NCBI GenBank assembly: GCA_030693155.1
Contig: JAUYBJ010000204.1
Span: forward strand, 1 to 64,000
From: Methylococcales bacterium
Lineage (GTDB): Bacteria; Pseudomonadota; Gammaproteobacteria; Methylococcales; Methylomonadaceae
Direction: 5' to 3'
Length of the DNA: 64,000 bases
Shown here in pieces: positions 54,166 through 64,000 of this stretch. How positions within the stretch are numbered: the stretch's first letter is position 1; each line of letters opens with the position of its first letter. Made by a program: the position numbers and the translations under genes. The notes below the pieces were generated by a model. That model was not told where the DNA came from. It did not search any database and saw only the letters and a list, made by a program, of their open reading frames with translations.

Positions 54166-54999
54166 ATGAAAGTTGTACCGCTCATTATGGGATTATGCTT
54201 AGCGACTGCTGTTATTACTGCCAACGCAGAGGAAAAATTTAAAGTCTGCGCTGATCCGTTAAATCCCCCCTATTCCACGCAAAAACAAGACGGCTTTGAA
54301 AATAAAATTGCTGAATTGTTTGCCAAAAAATTAGGGCAGACGGTTGAATATACCTGGTTTGCACAACGCATCGGCTTTATTCGCAATACATTAACCGCGC
54401 CAGTCAACGACAGAGAAGTAGACAGCAAGAATTTTAAATGTGATGTGGTGATGGGCGTACCTGCTGGCTATGATTTAACCCTGAATACTCAGCCTTATTA
54501 CAAATCGACTTATGTGTTACTGATTGCTAAAGGACGCGGCTGGGATGACATTAAAGACGCAACGCAATTACCCAACCTGCCTTTGGACAAACAAGAAACC
54601 TTAAAAATAGCCATGTTTGACCGAGGGCCGGGAACGACGTGGCTACAAAAAAACGGCTTACTGGATCAGGGTATTTCCTATCAATCCATGTCCGGTGATA
54701 GCGAAAACAACGCCGCCATGCAAATAGACGCCGATTTAAAAGCCAAAAAAATTGATATGGTTATGTTATGGGGTCCGATGGCGGCTTACGTTATCGCGCA
54801 AAGCCCTGAAAATAGTTACACCGTGATTCCAATGCAATCCACCGCTGATATAAAATTTGATTTTGCAATGGCAATGGGCGTGCGTAAACCCGATAAAGAA
54901 CGGAAAGAAATACTGGATAAGTTGATTAGCGAGAATTCAGCAGAAATTAAGGCAATTATGGAAAGCTACCATATTCCATTAGTGCCGATAACCAAGTAG
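54166..54999 (+). CDS. Quinoprotein dehydrogenase-associated periplasmic binding protein (MxaJ/XoxJ-like)
   Basis: 277 aa with a signal peptide (cleavage after ANA). The mature part starts EEKFKVCADPLNPPYS with GFENKIAELFAKKLGQTVEY, YTWFAQRIGFIRNTL, CDVVMGVPAGYDL and MVMLWGPMAAYV, the pattern of SBP-like proteins linked to PQQ methanol dehydrogenases (MxaJ/XoxJ). These assist or activate the dehydrogenase rather than serve an ABC importer. No mxaF/xoxF or cytochrome gene is beside it here. AAGGACAC site before the ATG. Confidence 0.82.
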   Translation: MKVVPLIMGLCLATAVITANAEEKFKVCADPLNPPYSTQKQDGFENKIAELFAKKLGQTVEYTWFAQRIGFIRNTLTAPVNDREVDSKNFKCDVVMGVPAGYDLTLNTQPYYKSTYVLLIAKGRGWDDIKDATQLPNLPLDKQETLKIAMFDRGPGTTWLQKNGLLDQGISYQSMSGDSENNAAMQIDADLKAKKIDMVMLWGPMAAYVIAQSPENSYTVIPMQSTADIKFDFAMAMGVRKPDKERKEILDKLISENSAEIKAIMESYHIPLVPITK

Positions 55000-55188
55000 G
55001 CGTAAACTTGCTAACAGGCTTTTTTAGCTCCCACCTTGCAGGGTACAGACGTTGAGCAGTGCGTCTTTACCTTCATAATATCGCAATTACCTTAGCTTAA
55101 CACGGCGTGATAGCGTTATTTTTGTTATCCACTTTCTTTATCTGGTATCTTTGTCTTTCGATTAGCTGTTTATGCTTCAAATTAGAAG

Positions 55189-58100
55189 ATGAACACAATC
55201 TCTATGCCTCCATTATCAGAAGCAAGCATGACTATAAACGACAGAAAGCCTACTAAAAAACGCACGGATAGCGGCAGCGCAGACCATACAAAGCCCACCA
55301 GACAGAAGACTGATAGTCACAGGTTTGCTCATTATACGAACAGCGTGCAGCCTGATAAATTGACGCATTCAAACCTTAAACAACTGGCTGTCGCACTGCT
55401 GTATCTGTTGCTCGGCACAGTTATTCATCATTACTTCACCAATGAGGGTATCGGCATTCTCTGGTCGGCTAACGGCCTGGCGTTGGCAGTAGTGTTGATT
55501 GGCGGCAGGCGTTACCTCTGGGCTGTACTGCTGGGTTCAGTGCTGCTTCATGTCCCTTTCAAAGAACCGCTGTTTGCAATTTTTGGCATTTCACTGGCTA
55601 ATATCACGCAAGTTTTTATAGGCAGTTGGTTGCTCACCCATGATGACCGCTCTGTGTTAGCGTTACACACACTCCGCGATTATTTGCGCTTGATTACCTT
55701 GGGCGGTTTTGTTGCCAGTATGCTTGCCGCCATCTTTGCCGCAGGGGTTTTGTTACTGACAGGGCTCATTCCATCCGCTGATTATTTTATAAGCGTATCA
55801 CGTTGGTGGATGGCAAATTCACTCGGTATTGTACTGGTTACACCGTTGATATTGGCGTGGTGGCAGACAAAATCAGAGAAACTCGCAACCAAGCAATACC
55901 TTGAAGCTATATTACTGATCGGCATTACCTTTATATTGGGGCAAATCATTTTTCTGGGCTGGATTAATGAGCATTTACTGCTACCGCCTAAAGCCTTCAT
56001 TATGTTTTTACCCATTACCCTGATTGCCATAAGACTGGGTACGCGTGCCACAACATTAACACTCAATATTGTCGCTATTCAGGCACTATTGGGTGCTTAT
56101 CTAAAAACGGGCTATTTTGCCAATGAAATCGCCGCTTTCAATTTGAACAATTATTGGCTTTATGTACTGATTCTGTCAGGTATCAGTATGGCTTTAACTA
56201 CCTATGTCAATGAACTCAAACAGAAAGAATTGAGTTTACGCAAAAGCGAATCTCAGCTCCGTCTCAGCCAGAACAGTGGTGGTGTTGGCACATGGGAAGC
56301 TGATTTAATCACTAATAAACTGGTATGGTCGGACAGTTGTCGCGCGTTAATCGGCTTGATTCGTGAGCCAAAATGGGATGATTTTATCAACGCCCTGTAT
56401 CCCGAAGACCGACAACGAGTGATTAATGCCATCCAGTCGCATATCAAACACGGAACCAAGTACGAGGTGGAATACCCTGTCATCACCACTACAGGCAGTA
56501 TTCGCTGGATACGTTCTTCTGGACAAGTTGAACGGAATGCACAAGGCAAGCCCATCATCATGCGCGGCATTGCTCAGGATATTACCGAACATCATAAAAA
56601 CCAGCAACGCATCGAGCGATTACTGGAAGAACAACGCGCAATACTGGACAACCGACTGGTCGGCATTGCCACCGTACGGAATCAAAAAATTGTCTGGGCG
56701 AATCCAGCTTGTGAAACCATGCTGGGGTATAAAAAAGGCGAAACTGTCGGTGTTTCCGCGCGACATTTTTATGCCCATGAACAAGACTATCAAGCCGTAC
56801 AACAGTCCTACAAAAATACCGAATCCATTGTCAGCACACAATATGAGTTAATACGCAAGGATGGGCGGCATATCTGGGTCGATGTGAGTCGTAGTTTACT
56901 GCACAAGGAAACAGGCGAAGCTCTGTTGGTGTTCATTGATGTGACTAAAAATAAGCACAGCGAATTAAAACTGATTAACCACAACAAACACCTCAAGGAT
57001 GCTGATAGTCGCTGGTTGATTACCAATGAATTAGCCAAGCAACTGTTTCAATTGCACGATATTCCATGGCAAGGCAAGACAGAAATGGAGCTGGCCAAGC
57101 TGCACCCTGAGTTCAATGACGCACACCAGAAATGTTTAATAGACGATAACGAAACATGGAAAGCAGGTCGGCTGACCTTATTTACCGAACAAGTTGTCGA
57201 TGACAATGGTCAGATATTCGATTTTGAAGTCCGAAAAATCCCCATTTTTGACGATCAGGGACGACGGCAGGGTTTGGTTATCCTTGGTCGTGATGTGACT
57301 GAGCGCAAACAAGTGGAAGCAGAATTACGCATTGCCGCTATTGCCTTTGAATCACAAGAGGGAATGTTTATCACCGATGCCAATAACGTCATTTTACGAG
57401 TGAACAGTGCTTTCACCAACATTACAGGTTACGCACCTGAAGAAGTGGTTGGTAAAGATCCTAAGCTGCTGAAAATGAAATTGAACGGCTGGCATTCTTC
57501 GACCCGCTCACCAGTTTACCCAATCGGCGACTGCTGATGGATAGGCTTAAAAAAGCCTTGGCATCTAGTACCCGCAGCCGTCTGGAAGGCGCGTTACTGT
57601 TCATTGATCTGGATAATTTCAAGACACTTAACGACACCCTTGGTCATAATATGGGCGACTTATTATTACAACAGGTTGCCGAACGACTAACTGCCAGTGT
57701 GCGTGAAGAAGATACGGTCGCTCGTCTCGGTGGTAATGAATTTGTCATCATGCTGGAAAATTTAAGCCCAAATTCGCTTGAAGCGGCAACAAAAGCCGAA
57801 GTCATAGCAGAGAAGATTTTATTCACCCTGAACCAGCCTTACCAGTTAAACACCCACAATTACCACAGTGCCGCCAGTATCGGCATTACCTTATTCAACA
57901 ATCGCAAGCAATCCATAGAAGATGAACGCCCTCCGTAAAATTGACGTGCGCTTTTCGATGGATGACTTTGGCACGGGCTACTCATCACTCGCCTACCTGA
58001 CACAGCTCCCACTCGATCAACTTAAAATAGACCAGTCATTCATACGCAACATCGGCGTAAAACCCGCTGATGCGGTGATTGTGCAAACCATTATCGGCAT

Positions 58101-58263
58101 GGGTAACAATTTAGGCATGGAAGTGATTGCCGAAGGTGTAGAGACTGAAGAGCAACGCAGCTTTTTAGCACTGCACCACTGCCCGCTTTTTCAAGGCTAT
58201 TTATTTGCCAAACCCGTCCCTATTAAGGAGTTTGAAGTGTTATTGACGCAAAATATAAAATAA
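55189..58263 (+). pseudogene. MASE1-PAS-GGDEF-EAL signalling protein, disrupted at two points
   Basis: Three consecutive frames together spell one c-di-GMP protein. 55189-57537: MASE1 sensor (about residues 65-340), three PAS domains and the start of a fourth, cut at GKDPKLLKMK. 57484-57938: GGDEF domain starting ERLAFFDPLTSLPNRRLLMD in another frame, with catalytic motif GGNEF and cut after GITLFNNRKQSIED. 57922-58263: only the C-terminal part of an EAL domain (VRFSMDDFGTGYSSLAYLTQ, VIAEGVETEEQR). The end of PAS4, the end of GGDEF and the catalytic EAL start are missing, so internal deletions with frame change occurred. The first frame could still make a sensor fragment. Confidence 0.85.
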
Positions 58264-58275
58264 AGGTTCTATTGA

Positions 58276-59103
58276 ATGAAACGATTTTTTTTACTGATTA
58301 TGTCCATCTTGCATCGGCAACTGAAACTTTATCTTACTGTGATGATAACAGGCGCGATGATCGGCGTTTTCATCCTCGCGCCCAGTTACGACTATATCAA
58401 TAAACATGAACAGGAGGCCGATCCGTTATCCTCCATCGGCTATGTGTTTACGCAAGTTGAAGCATTATTGACGGGCAATATTTCCCAAAGCAACCTGATT
58501 ATTTTTTATGCGGAAATCGGCGCAATGATTGGGCTATTATCGTTGGTGCTATACAAATTTATTCATCACCGTATCATTGGCATAGAACACTTAAAAACTG
58601 AACTGCACAAGGATTTGCCGTCGATTATCCGACAAGGCGAAGGCACGTATCTGGAGTTTAAATCATCATTACGCTGGGATATGGTGGAATCACGCACCAA
58701 TCGCAGCCTTGAAGGGGTTATTTTAAAAACGCTGGCAGGATTTTTGAACAGTCATATCGGCGGTACGCTATTAATCGGTGTTGCCGATAATGGCGAGATT
58801 ATCGGTTTGGAAAAAGACTACGCAACCTTAAAAAAACCCAATCAGGACGGTTTTGAACAAGCCTTAATGACCGCTATTTCAGCCAATCTGGGTGCTGATC
58901 TGTGTCAGTTTGTGCATATATTATTTCACGTTATTGACAATAAAGAAGTCTGTCGGCTGATTGTTTCACCCGCCACCAGACCCGTATTTTTAGAACAAAA
59001 TAACACGCCCAAATTTTTTGTCAGGACAGGCGGTGCAACACGGGATTTGAATATTCAGGAAGCACTGGATTATGTGTCTGGACGTTGGAAACGCGGTAAA
59101 TAA
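58276..59103 (+). CDS. Membrane-anchored Schlafen/AlbA_2-domain protein
   Basis: 275 aa. Two transmembrane helices (LYLTVMITGAMIGVFILAPS; LIIFYAEIGAMIGLLSLVLY) flank a periplasmic loop. A cytoplasmic AlbA_2 (Schlafen-type) domain occupies about 115-265: EGTYLEFKSSLRWDM, LAGFLNSHIGGTLLIGVADN and a C-terminal PKFFVRTGGATRDL. AlbA_2 domains are putative nucleic-acid or nucleotide-binding modules, common in regulators and defence-type proteins. A membrane-tethered form is less common. Begins 12 bp after the pseudogene. Confidence 0.82.
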   Translation: MKRFFLLIMSILHRQLKLYLTVMITGAMIGVFILAPSYDYINKHEQEADPLSSIGYVFTQVEALLTGNISQSNLIIFYAEIGAMIGLLSLVLYKFIHHRIIGIEHLKTELHKDLPSIIRQGEGTYLEFKSSLRWDMVESRTNRSLEGVILKTLAGFLNSHIGGTLLIGVADNGEIIGLEKDYATLKKPNQDGFEQALMTAISANLGADLCQFVHILFHVIDNKEVCRLIVSPATRPVFLEQNNTPKFFVRTGGATRDLNIQEALDYVSGRWKRGK

Positions 59104-59109
59104 GCAGGC

Positions 59110-59143
59110 ATGACTGTCAGTCCTTGAAAGGACTGGCAATCAT
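59110..59143. repeat. ATGACTGTCAGTCC palindrome between convergent genes
   Basis: ATGACTGTCAGTCCTT and AAGGACTGGCAATCAT pair with two mismatches. Family with 49947-49980; may serve as a bidirectional terminator. Confidence 0.75.
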
Positions 59144-59153
59144 TAAACGGAGA

Positions 59154-60167
59154 TTAGCGCAACACACCCTTCGGACTGCTATAACTATCCAGCACCTGCA
59201 CATAATTAGCGCGTTCATAGGCACTCGGATCAATCGCGTGTTGCTGACTGACACTACCTTTCAGTTGCTGTATAGATTCATATTCATGCTCAACCAGCCA
59301 TTGCTCCAACTCATCGCGTATTTGCGTGAGTCGTCCCGTGCCTTCTTTCAATAACACGCTGCATAAATGCACCACATCTGCGCCTGCTAATAAGGCTTTG
59401 ATAACATCGGGCGTTTGATAAAAACCACCTGTAACGGCTAGAGATAGATTGACGCGCCCATAAAGCAACGCCGTCCAACGTACGCGTAATAAGGCTTCTT
59501 GCGCGGTGGATAATTCAAGTTTTGGAATCACATCAAGGGTTTCTAAGTCAATGTCTGGCTGATAAAAGCGGTTAAAAATTGCCACACCGTCTGCACCCGC
59601 ATTTTCTAAGCGTTTAATAAAATGAATTGGTGAGCTAAATTGTGGCGATATTTTCATGGTAATCGGAATACTGATGTGGTTTTTTATGGCTTGTAAAATG
59701 TCTACATATTGGTTTTCCACGGTTTCACTACTGTCATTGATATTCGCGGCGAGATGGTAACTGTTTAATTCCAGTGCATCAGCCCCCGCTTGTTGTATAT
59801 GGGTGCTGTAATCTATCCAACCGCTCAATGATGAACCGTTTAAGCTGGCAATCACTGGAATAGATAACGCCGATTTAACGGCTTGTAGATTTTCTAAATA
59901 CTGCTCTTGATACGATTTAATATGGTGAGGGACAAGATGAAACGAATCCGCTTCACCTGTACCGAGTCCTTGTTGATAAAAGAATCTGTCCATTTGCTGC
60001 GCTTCAGATTCGATTTTTTCTTCAAATAGCGAGTGCATAACGATGGCAGACGCGCCAGCATCTTCCAGTCGTTTGGCACTGTCAGCATCTTTACTAAACG
60101 GCGATGCAGACGGCACCAATGGATGCGCCAGTTTTAAACCCAGATAACTTGTCGTTAAATCAACCAT
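59154..60167 (-). CDS. Dihydroorotate dehydrogenase-like protein coupled to NifJ
   Basis: A TIM-barrel flavoprotein of the DHODH-like class. MVDLTTSYLGLKLAHPLVPS, then ISLNGSS-type VIASLNGSSLSGWID and AVTGGFYQTPDVIKALLAGA for FMN binding. It is 337 aa from the ATG at 60167, which has a GGAG site and overlaps the nifJ stop by 8 bp. Proteins of this class often accompany pyruvate:ferredoxin oxidoreductase genes and lack a proven pyrimidine role. Its actual substrate is unknown; NifJ partnership is inferred from coupling. Confidence 0.88.
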   Translation of the reverse strand: MVDLTTSYLGLKLAHPLVPSASPFSKDADSAKRLEDAGASAIVMHSLFEEKIESEAQQMDRFFYQQGLGTGEADSFHLVPHHIKSYQEQYLENLQAVKSALSIPVIASLNGSSLSGWIDYSTHIQQAGADALELNSYHLAANINDSSETVENQYVDILQAIKNHISIPITMKISPQFSSPIHFIKRLENAGADGVAIFNRFYQPDIDLETLDVIPKLELSTAQEALLRVRWTALLYGRVNLSLAVTGGFYQTPDVIKALLAGADVVHLCSVLLKEGTGRLTQIRDELEQWLVEHEYESIQQLKGSVSQQHAIDPSAYERANYVQVLDSYSSPKGVLR

Positions 60168-63100
60168 TGTTTTGCTCCTTTGCACCGTCAGTTTTTATTT
60201 GCGCTTTGATTGCCGACACGCTGGTAGTGTCATTCCAGCTCAGTTTGGATAATTGTTTGTAATAGTGATAGCGATTTTTTACATCTTGCTGCGCTTGGGC
60301 TAAAAAACGTTCCGCATCTTCGGGATGGCTTTGCCAGAGCATACTGAAACGGGTTTCGGTTTTGACGAAATCGCGGTACGGAATGGACGGTTCAGCCGAA
60401 TCCATCTGCATCGGATTTTTACCCAGTTTGATTTTGTTAGGATTAAAACGGAACAACGGCCAATGCCCGCTTTTCACTGCCAGATTTTGTTGGCGGTGAT
60501 TGTTGGACATATCGACACCATGCGCAATACAGGGCGCGTAAGCGATAATAATCGACGGGCCATCGTGGGCTTCGGCTTCGATAAACGCATTCAGGGTTTG
60601 AATATCTTTACCCGCATACGCCACATGAGCCACATACACATTAGCGTAATCCATTGCCAATAACGCGAGGTCTTTTTTCGCCGTCGATTTACCACCCGCA
60701 GAAAATTTTGCCACTGCACCCAGTGGTGTAGATTTTGACGTTTGTCCGCCCGTGTTGGAATACACTTCGGTATCTAGCACCAGAATATTGACATTACGCC
60801 CACTGGCTAAAACGTGATCCACACCACCAAAGCCGATGTCATACGCCCAGCCGTCACCGCCGATAATCCACACGCTTTTTTTGCAGAGATTATCAGCGAG
60901 ATGGATTAAACTTTTGGCGGCTGGCGTGTCTAGCTTGCTCAATTGTTGCTTAAGTTCAGCCACCCGTTCACGTTGTTCATGAATGCCAGCTTCATTGGAT
61001 TGGTCAGCATTTAAAATAGCCTCCACCAAATCACCATTCAGTGAGTCACGCAAACCAGTCAACAACTCCCGCGCCTGTTCCGCGTGTTTATCAATCGACA
61101 CCCGCATTCCCAAACCAAATTCCGCATTATCTTCAAACAAAGAATTATTCCATGCAGGCCCACGACCTTCGGTGTTTTTCGTCCACGGCGTAGTCGGTAA
61201 ATTACCGCCATAAATAGATGAACAACCCGTAGCATTGGCAATTACCATACGGTCGCCAAATAATTGTGAAGCCAGTTTTAAATACGGTGTTTCGCCACAA
61301 CCGACACACGCGCCAGAAAATTCAAACAGCGGCTGTAACACCATCGCGCCTTTAATGGTATTGGTTTTTATCAGCGTTCTATCGTATTCAGGAATATCCA
61401 AAAAGAAATCCCAGTTGTCGCGTTCAGCATCCACTAACTCAGGTTGCGGACTCATGTTTAACGCTTTACGACTGGCGTTGGATTTATCCCGAATCGGACA
61501 AATATCCACGCACAGCGTACAGCCCGTGCAGTCTTCGGGCGCAACTTGGTAAGTCATCGACAAACCCGCTGGAAAATCTTTCCCCAACATCGGCATGGAT
61601 TTGAAAGTCTCAGGCGTATCGCTTAGTAACTCAGTCGGATAAATTTTGCTGCGAATTGCCGCATGAGGACACACCATCGAGCATTTACCGCATTGGGTAC
61701 ATAAATCGGTTTCCCAGACAGGAATTTCCAACGCTAAATTGCGTTTTTCAAACGCTGCCGTACCGACTAGGAAAGTACCATCAATCGGCATTGCACTGAC
61801 GGGCAACAAATCGCCACGCCCTGCAATAATTTCGCCTGTCACCCGTCTGACAAATTCGGGCGCAGTGTCTTTTATTACCGAGACAATATCAAAGCCACTG
61901 CTAACCTGTGTCGGTACGGTAACTTGATGCAAACTTGCCAAGGTTTCATCAATCGCCTGAAAATTCAGTTCCACAATACGCTGACCTTTTTTACCATAGG
62001 TTTTTTCTACTGCGTGTTTAATAGCAGTAATCGCTTCATCCTGTGGCAACACACCAGAAATCGCAAAAAAGCAGGTTTGCATGATGGTATTAATGCGCTT
62101 ACCCATGCCCGTTTTTTCCGCGACTGCATACCCGTCAATCACATAAAAACGAATGTGTTTCGCCAGAATTTGCGCCTGCATTTTTGCGGGTAACGAATCC
62201 CAAACCGTTTCCACAGGTTCTTGTGAATTGAGCAAAAACACCGCATTATCCGCCGCGTTATCCAGCATATTGTAACGCTGTAAAAAAATCGTCTGATGAC
62301 AGCCGATAAAATTGGCATCGTTGTCGCTGATTAAATAACTGGATTGAATCGGCTGCGTGCCAAAGCGTAAATGCGACACCGTAACCGCGCCCGATTTTTT
62401 TGAGTCATAGACAAAATAACCCTGCGCGTGTAACTCGGTATCTTCGCCGATAATTTTGATGGTATTTTTATTTGCGCCCACCGTGCCATCACTGCCCAAA
62501 CCGTAGAACATCGCTTGAATGGTGTCGCTGTTTGCACCCGTGCGAAAACTCGCATCCCAGTCCAAACTGGTGTGCGTAACATCGTCATGAATACCGATGG
62601 TGAAATTATTTTTAGGCGAATCGTTTTTCAATTCATCGTACACCGCTTTAATCATCGCTGGTGTGAACTCTTTAGACGACAAGCCATAACGCCCACCGAC
62701 TATTTTCGGCAAGGTCGGAAACCTAGCACTGCCGCTGATAAAATCTTGCGCAATCGCGCCTAACACATCTTTATATAACGGCTCGCCGTCTGCACCTGGC
62801 TCTTTGGTTCTGTCCAGCACGGCGATTTTTTGTACCGAAGCAGGTAACGCGGCTAACAACGCGGCAGCATCCAACGGACGATATAAACGCACAATTAACA
62901 CGCCGACTTTTTCACCGTGCGTATTCAAATAATTCAGGGTTTCCGTCACCGTTTCCGCGCCTGAACCCATGATAACAATCACCCGCTCAGCATCCGCCGC
63001 GCCGCGATAATCGAATAAACGATACTGTCGCCCTGTGAGTTCAGCAAAGCGATTCATGGTATTTTGCACAATCTCAGGCAGGGCGTTATAAAACGCATTC

Positions 63101-63798
63101 ACCGTTTCCCGCGCCTGAAAATACACGTCTGGATTTTGTGCCGTGCCACGCAACACGGGATTATCGGGGGTCAGCGCACGGTTACGATGTGCCGCTACCC
63201 AATCTTCATTAATCATGGCGCGGATCACACCATCATCAATATCGACAATTTTCGCCACTTCATGCGAGGTTCTAAAACCATCAAAAAAGTGCATGAACGG
63301 CACGCGGCTTTCTAACGTTGCCGCATGAGCAATCAAGGCAAAATCCATTGCCTCTTGCGGCGAGTTGGAACACAACATCGCAAAGCCCGTCATCCGCGCC
63401 GACATCACATCGCTGTGATCGCCGAAAATAGACAAGCCCTGACACGCCAAAGAACGCGCAGCGATATGAAACACCGCTGGCGATAATTCGCCCGCAATTT
63501 TGTACATATTGGGCAACATCAATAATAAACCTTGCGAAGCAGTGAAGGTAGTTGCCAGTGAACCCGCTTGTAACGCGCCATGAATCGCCCCCGCTACACC
63601 CGCTTCACTCTGCATTTCAATCACTTGCGGCACCGTTCCCCACAAATTCGTTTGCCCTTTCGCCGACCATTCATCCGCCCATTCGCCCATATTCGAGGAC
63701 GGCGTAATCGGGTAAATCGCAATAACTTCATTAAGTTTATGCGCGATACTCGCCGCCGCTTGGTTGCCATCAATGGTAAGTGTTTGCTGCTTGTGCAT
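60160..63798 (-). CDS. nifJ: Pyruvate:ferredoxin (flavodoxin) oxidoreductase NifJ
   Basis: Oxidises pyruvate to acetyl-CoA and reduces ferredoxin or flavodoxin. A single-chain PFOR of 1212 aa from the ATG at 63798 (AGAGG site): domain I/VI MHKQQTLTIDGNQAAASIAH and AIYPITPSSNMGE; two [4Fe-4S] motifs LCTQCGKCSMVCP and CTGCTLCVDICP; proximal cluster cysteine near SGACVGCGETPYLKL; TPP-binding GDGWAYDIGFGGVDHV. The frame is open to 63918, but the extra residues come from repeat sequence. With NifF and the ferredoxin in this window it may feed nitrogenase. Followed by the DHODH-like gene. Confidence 0.97.
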   Translation of the reverse strand: MHKQQTLTIDGNQAAASIAHKLNEVIAIYPITPSSNMGEWADEWSAKGQTNLWGTVPQVIEMQSEAGVAGAIHGALQAGSLATTFTASQGLLLMLPNMYKIAGELSPAVFHIAARSLACQGLSIFGDHSDVMSARMTGFAMLCSNSPQEAMDFALIAHAATLESRVPFMHFFDGFRTSHEVAKIVDIDDGVIRAMINEDWVAAHRNRALTPDNPVLRGTAQNPDVYFQARETVNAFYNALPEIVQNTMNRFAELTGRQYRLFDYRGAADAERVIVIMGSGAETVTETLNYLNTHGEKVGVLIVRLYRPLDAAALLAALPASVQKIAVLDRTKEPGADGEPLYKDVLGAIAQDFISGSARFPTLPKIVGGRYGLSSKEFTPAMIKAVYDELKNDSPKNNFTIGIHDDVTHTSLDWDASFRTGANSDTIQAMFYGLGSDGTVGANKNTIKIIGEDTELHAQGYFVYDSKKSGAVTVSHLRFGTQPIQSSYLISDNDANFIGCHQTIFLQRYNMLDNAADNAVFLLNSQEPVETVWDSLPAKMQAQILAKHIRFYVIDGYAVAEKTGMGKRINTIMQTCFFAISGVLPQDEAITAIKHAVEKTYGKKGQRIVELNFQAIDETLASLHQVTVPTQVSSGFDIVSVIKDTAPEFVRRVTGEIIAGRGDLLPVSAMPIDGTFLVGTAAFEKRNLALEIPVWETDLCTQCGKCSMVCPHAAIRSKIYPTELLSDTPETFKSMPMLGKDFPAGLSMTYQVAPEDCTGCTLCVDICPIRDKSNASRKALNMSPQPELVDAERDNWDFFLDIPEYDRTLIKTNTIKGAMVLQPLFEFSGACVGCGETPYLKLASQLFGDRMVIANATGCSSIYGGNLPTTPWTKNTEGRGPAWNNSLFEDNAEFGLGMRVSIDKHAEQARELLTGLRDSLNGDLVEAILNADQSNEAGIHEQRERVAELKQQLSKLDTPAAKSLIHLADNLCKKSVWIIGGDGWAYDIGFGGVDHVLASGRNVNILVLDTEVYSNTGGQTSKSTPLGAVAKFSAGGKSTAKKDLALLAMDYANVYVAHVAYAGKDIQTLNAFIEAEAHDGPSIIIAYAPCIAHGVDMSNNHRQQNLAVKSGHWPLFRFNPNKIKLGKNPMQMDSAEPSIPYRDFVKTETRFSMLWQSHPEDAERFLAQAQQDVKNRYHYYKQLSKLSWNDTTSVSAIKAQIKTDGAKEQNNG

Positions 63799-63883
63799 AA
63801 GACGACCTCTGAGATGAAAGAATAAGTAATCACTGCTAAGTGTAGCCCTAATTTTTAAATGGTTAAACCAAAATAGTATGCGA

Positions 63884-64000
63884 TGACTGCCAGTCCTTTG
63901 ACATGGATCAATCGCCAATACCCGAATTGGGTTGCGGCTCTTTCGAGACTGAAAGAATATTATGTGGGAGAGGATTTAGCCGCGAGGCTAATGCCTCTCC
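63884..64000. repeat. Repeat fragments upstream of nifJ
   Basis: A partial ATGACTGCCAGTCC half palindrome (63884-63900) and a degenerate copy of the GTGGGAGGGGCTTTAGCC hairpin (63964-64000) that runs to the window end. Confidence 0.65.

Noticed and set aside
63799-63918. 40-residue N-terminal extension of NifJ
   Set aside because: The conserved protein begins at MHKQQTLTIDGNQAA; the extension overlaps repeat sequence.

Overview
This window is chromosomal DNA from a diazotrophic gammaproteobacterium. The nif gene order closely resembles the major nif region of Azotobacter vinelandii. An orphan MxaJ/XoxJ-type periplasmic binding protein of the kind linked to PQQ methanol dehydrogenases points to a methylotroph. 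A methanotroph of the order Methylococcales is my best guess, but that is inference; no methane or methanol oxidation enzyme lies inside the window. Heptose/LPS genes, MsbA, RseC and outer-membrane porins confirm a Gram-negative cell.

Layout. (1) 1-540: mobile-element debris, namely the 5' end of an IS630-type transposase gene and a truncated, frameshifted serine resolvase. (2) 742-6450: a molybdate regulon: modE, a divergent outer-membrane porin gene with a canonical ModE box between them, modABC and a di-Mop molbindin, closed by a clear terminator. (3) 6467-27103: a 20-kb nif block almost entirely on the minus strand. Its leftward order is nifH-D-K-T-ferredoxin-nifY/nafY-small protein-LRV-unknown-Nif11-SIR2-like-nifF-Rieske, then iscA-nifU-S-V-44 aa protein-cysE(nifP)-TPR-like-36 aa membrane protein-nifW-Z-M-clpX-glutaredoxin/BolA fusion-rseC-unknown. 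Both sub-blocks start from a sigma-54 promoter with an upstream TGT-N10-ACA NifA site. nifE, N, X, B, Q, A and L are not here and must lie elsewhere. (4) 27471-37836: PilT/PilU-type ATPases, lysC, rmuC, alaS, recX, recA. (5) 37908-44333: heptose synthesis (hldD, hldE, gmhA), a DCC thioredoxin-like protein, a repeat-rich secreted protein, msbA, a DUF2905 protein. (6) 44396-52947: a giant membrane protein with internal duplication, ribF, gloB, an HD-GYP response regulator, and a DUF523/DUF1722 protein. (7) 53127-59103: small secreted proteins, the MxaJ/XoxJ-like protein, a decayed MASE1-PAS-GGDEF-EAL gene and a membrane-bound Schlafen/AlbA_2 protein. (8) 59154-63798: a dihydroorotate-dehydrogenase-like protein coupled to NifJ (pyruvate:ferredoxin/flavodoxin oxidoreductase).

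How it fits together. Molybdate import and storage (mod genes, Mop) supply the Mo-nitrogenase. NifU/S/IscA, the Grx-BolA fusion and NifP-type serine acetyltransferase support Fe-S and cysteine supply; NifV makes homocitrate; NifM, W, Z and ClpX handle folding, maturation and turnover. NifF, the 2[4Fe-4S] ferredoxin, the Rieske protein and NifJ form a possible low-potential electron route. Intergenic DNA is unusually rich in several families of inverted repeats. Some sit inside operons, some are nested in each other, and some have created false N-terminal extensions or been read as protein.
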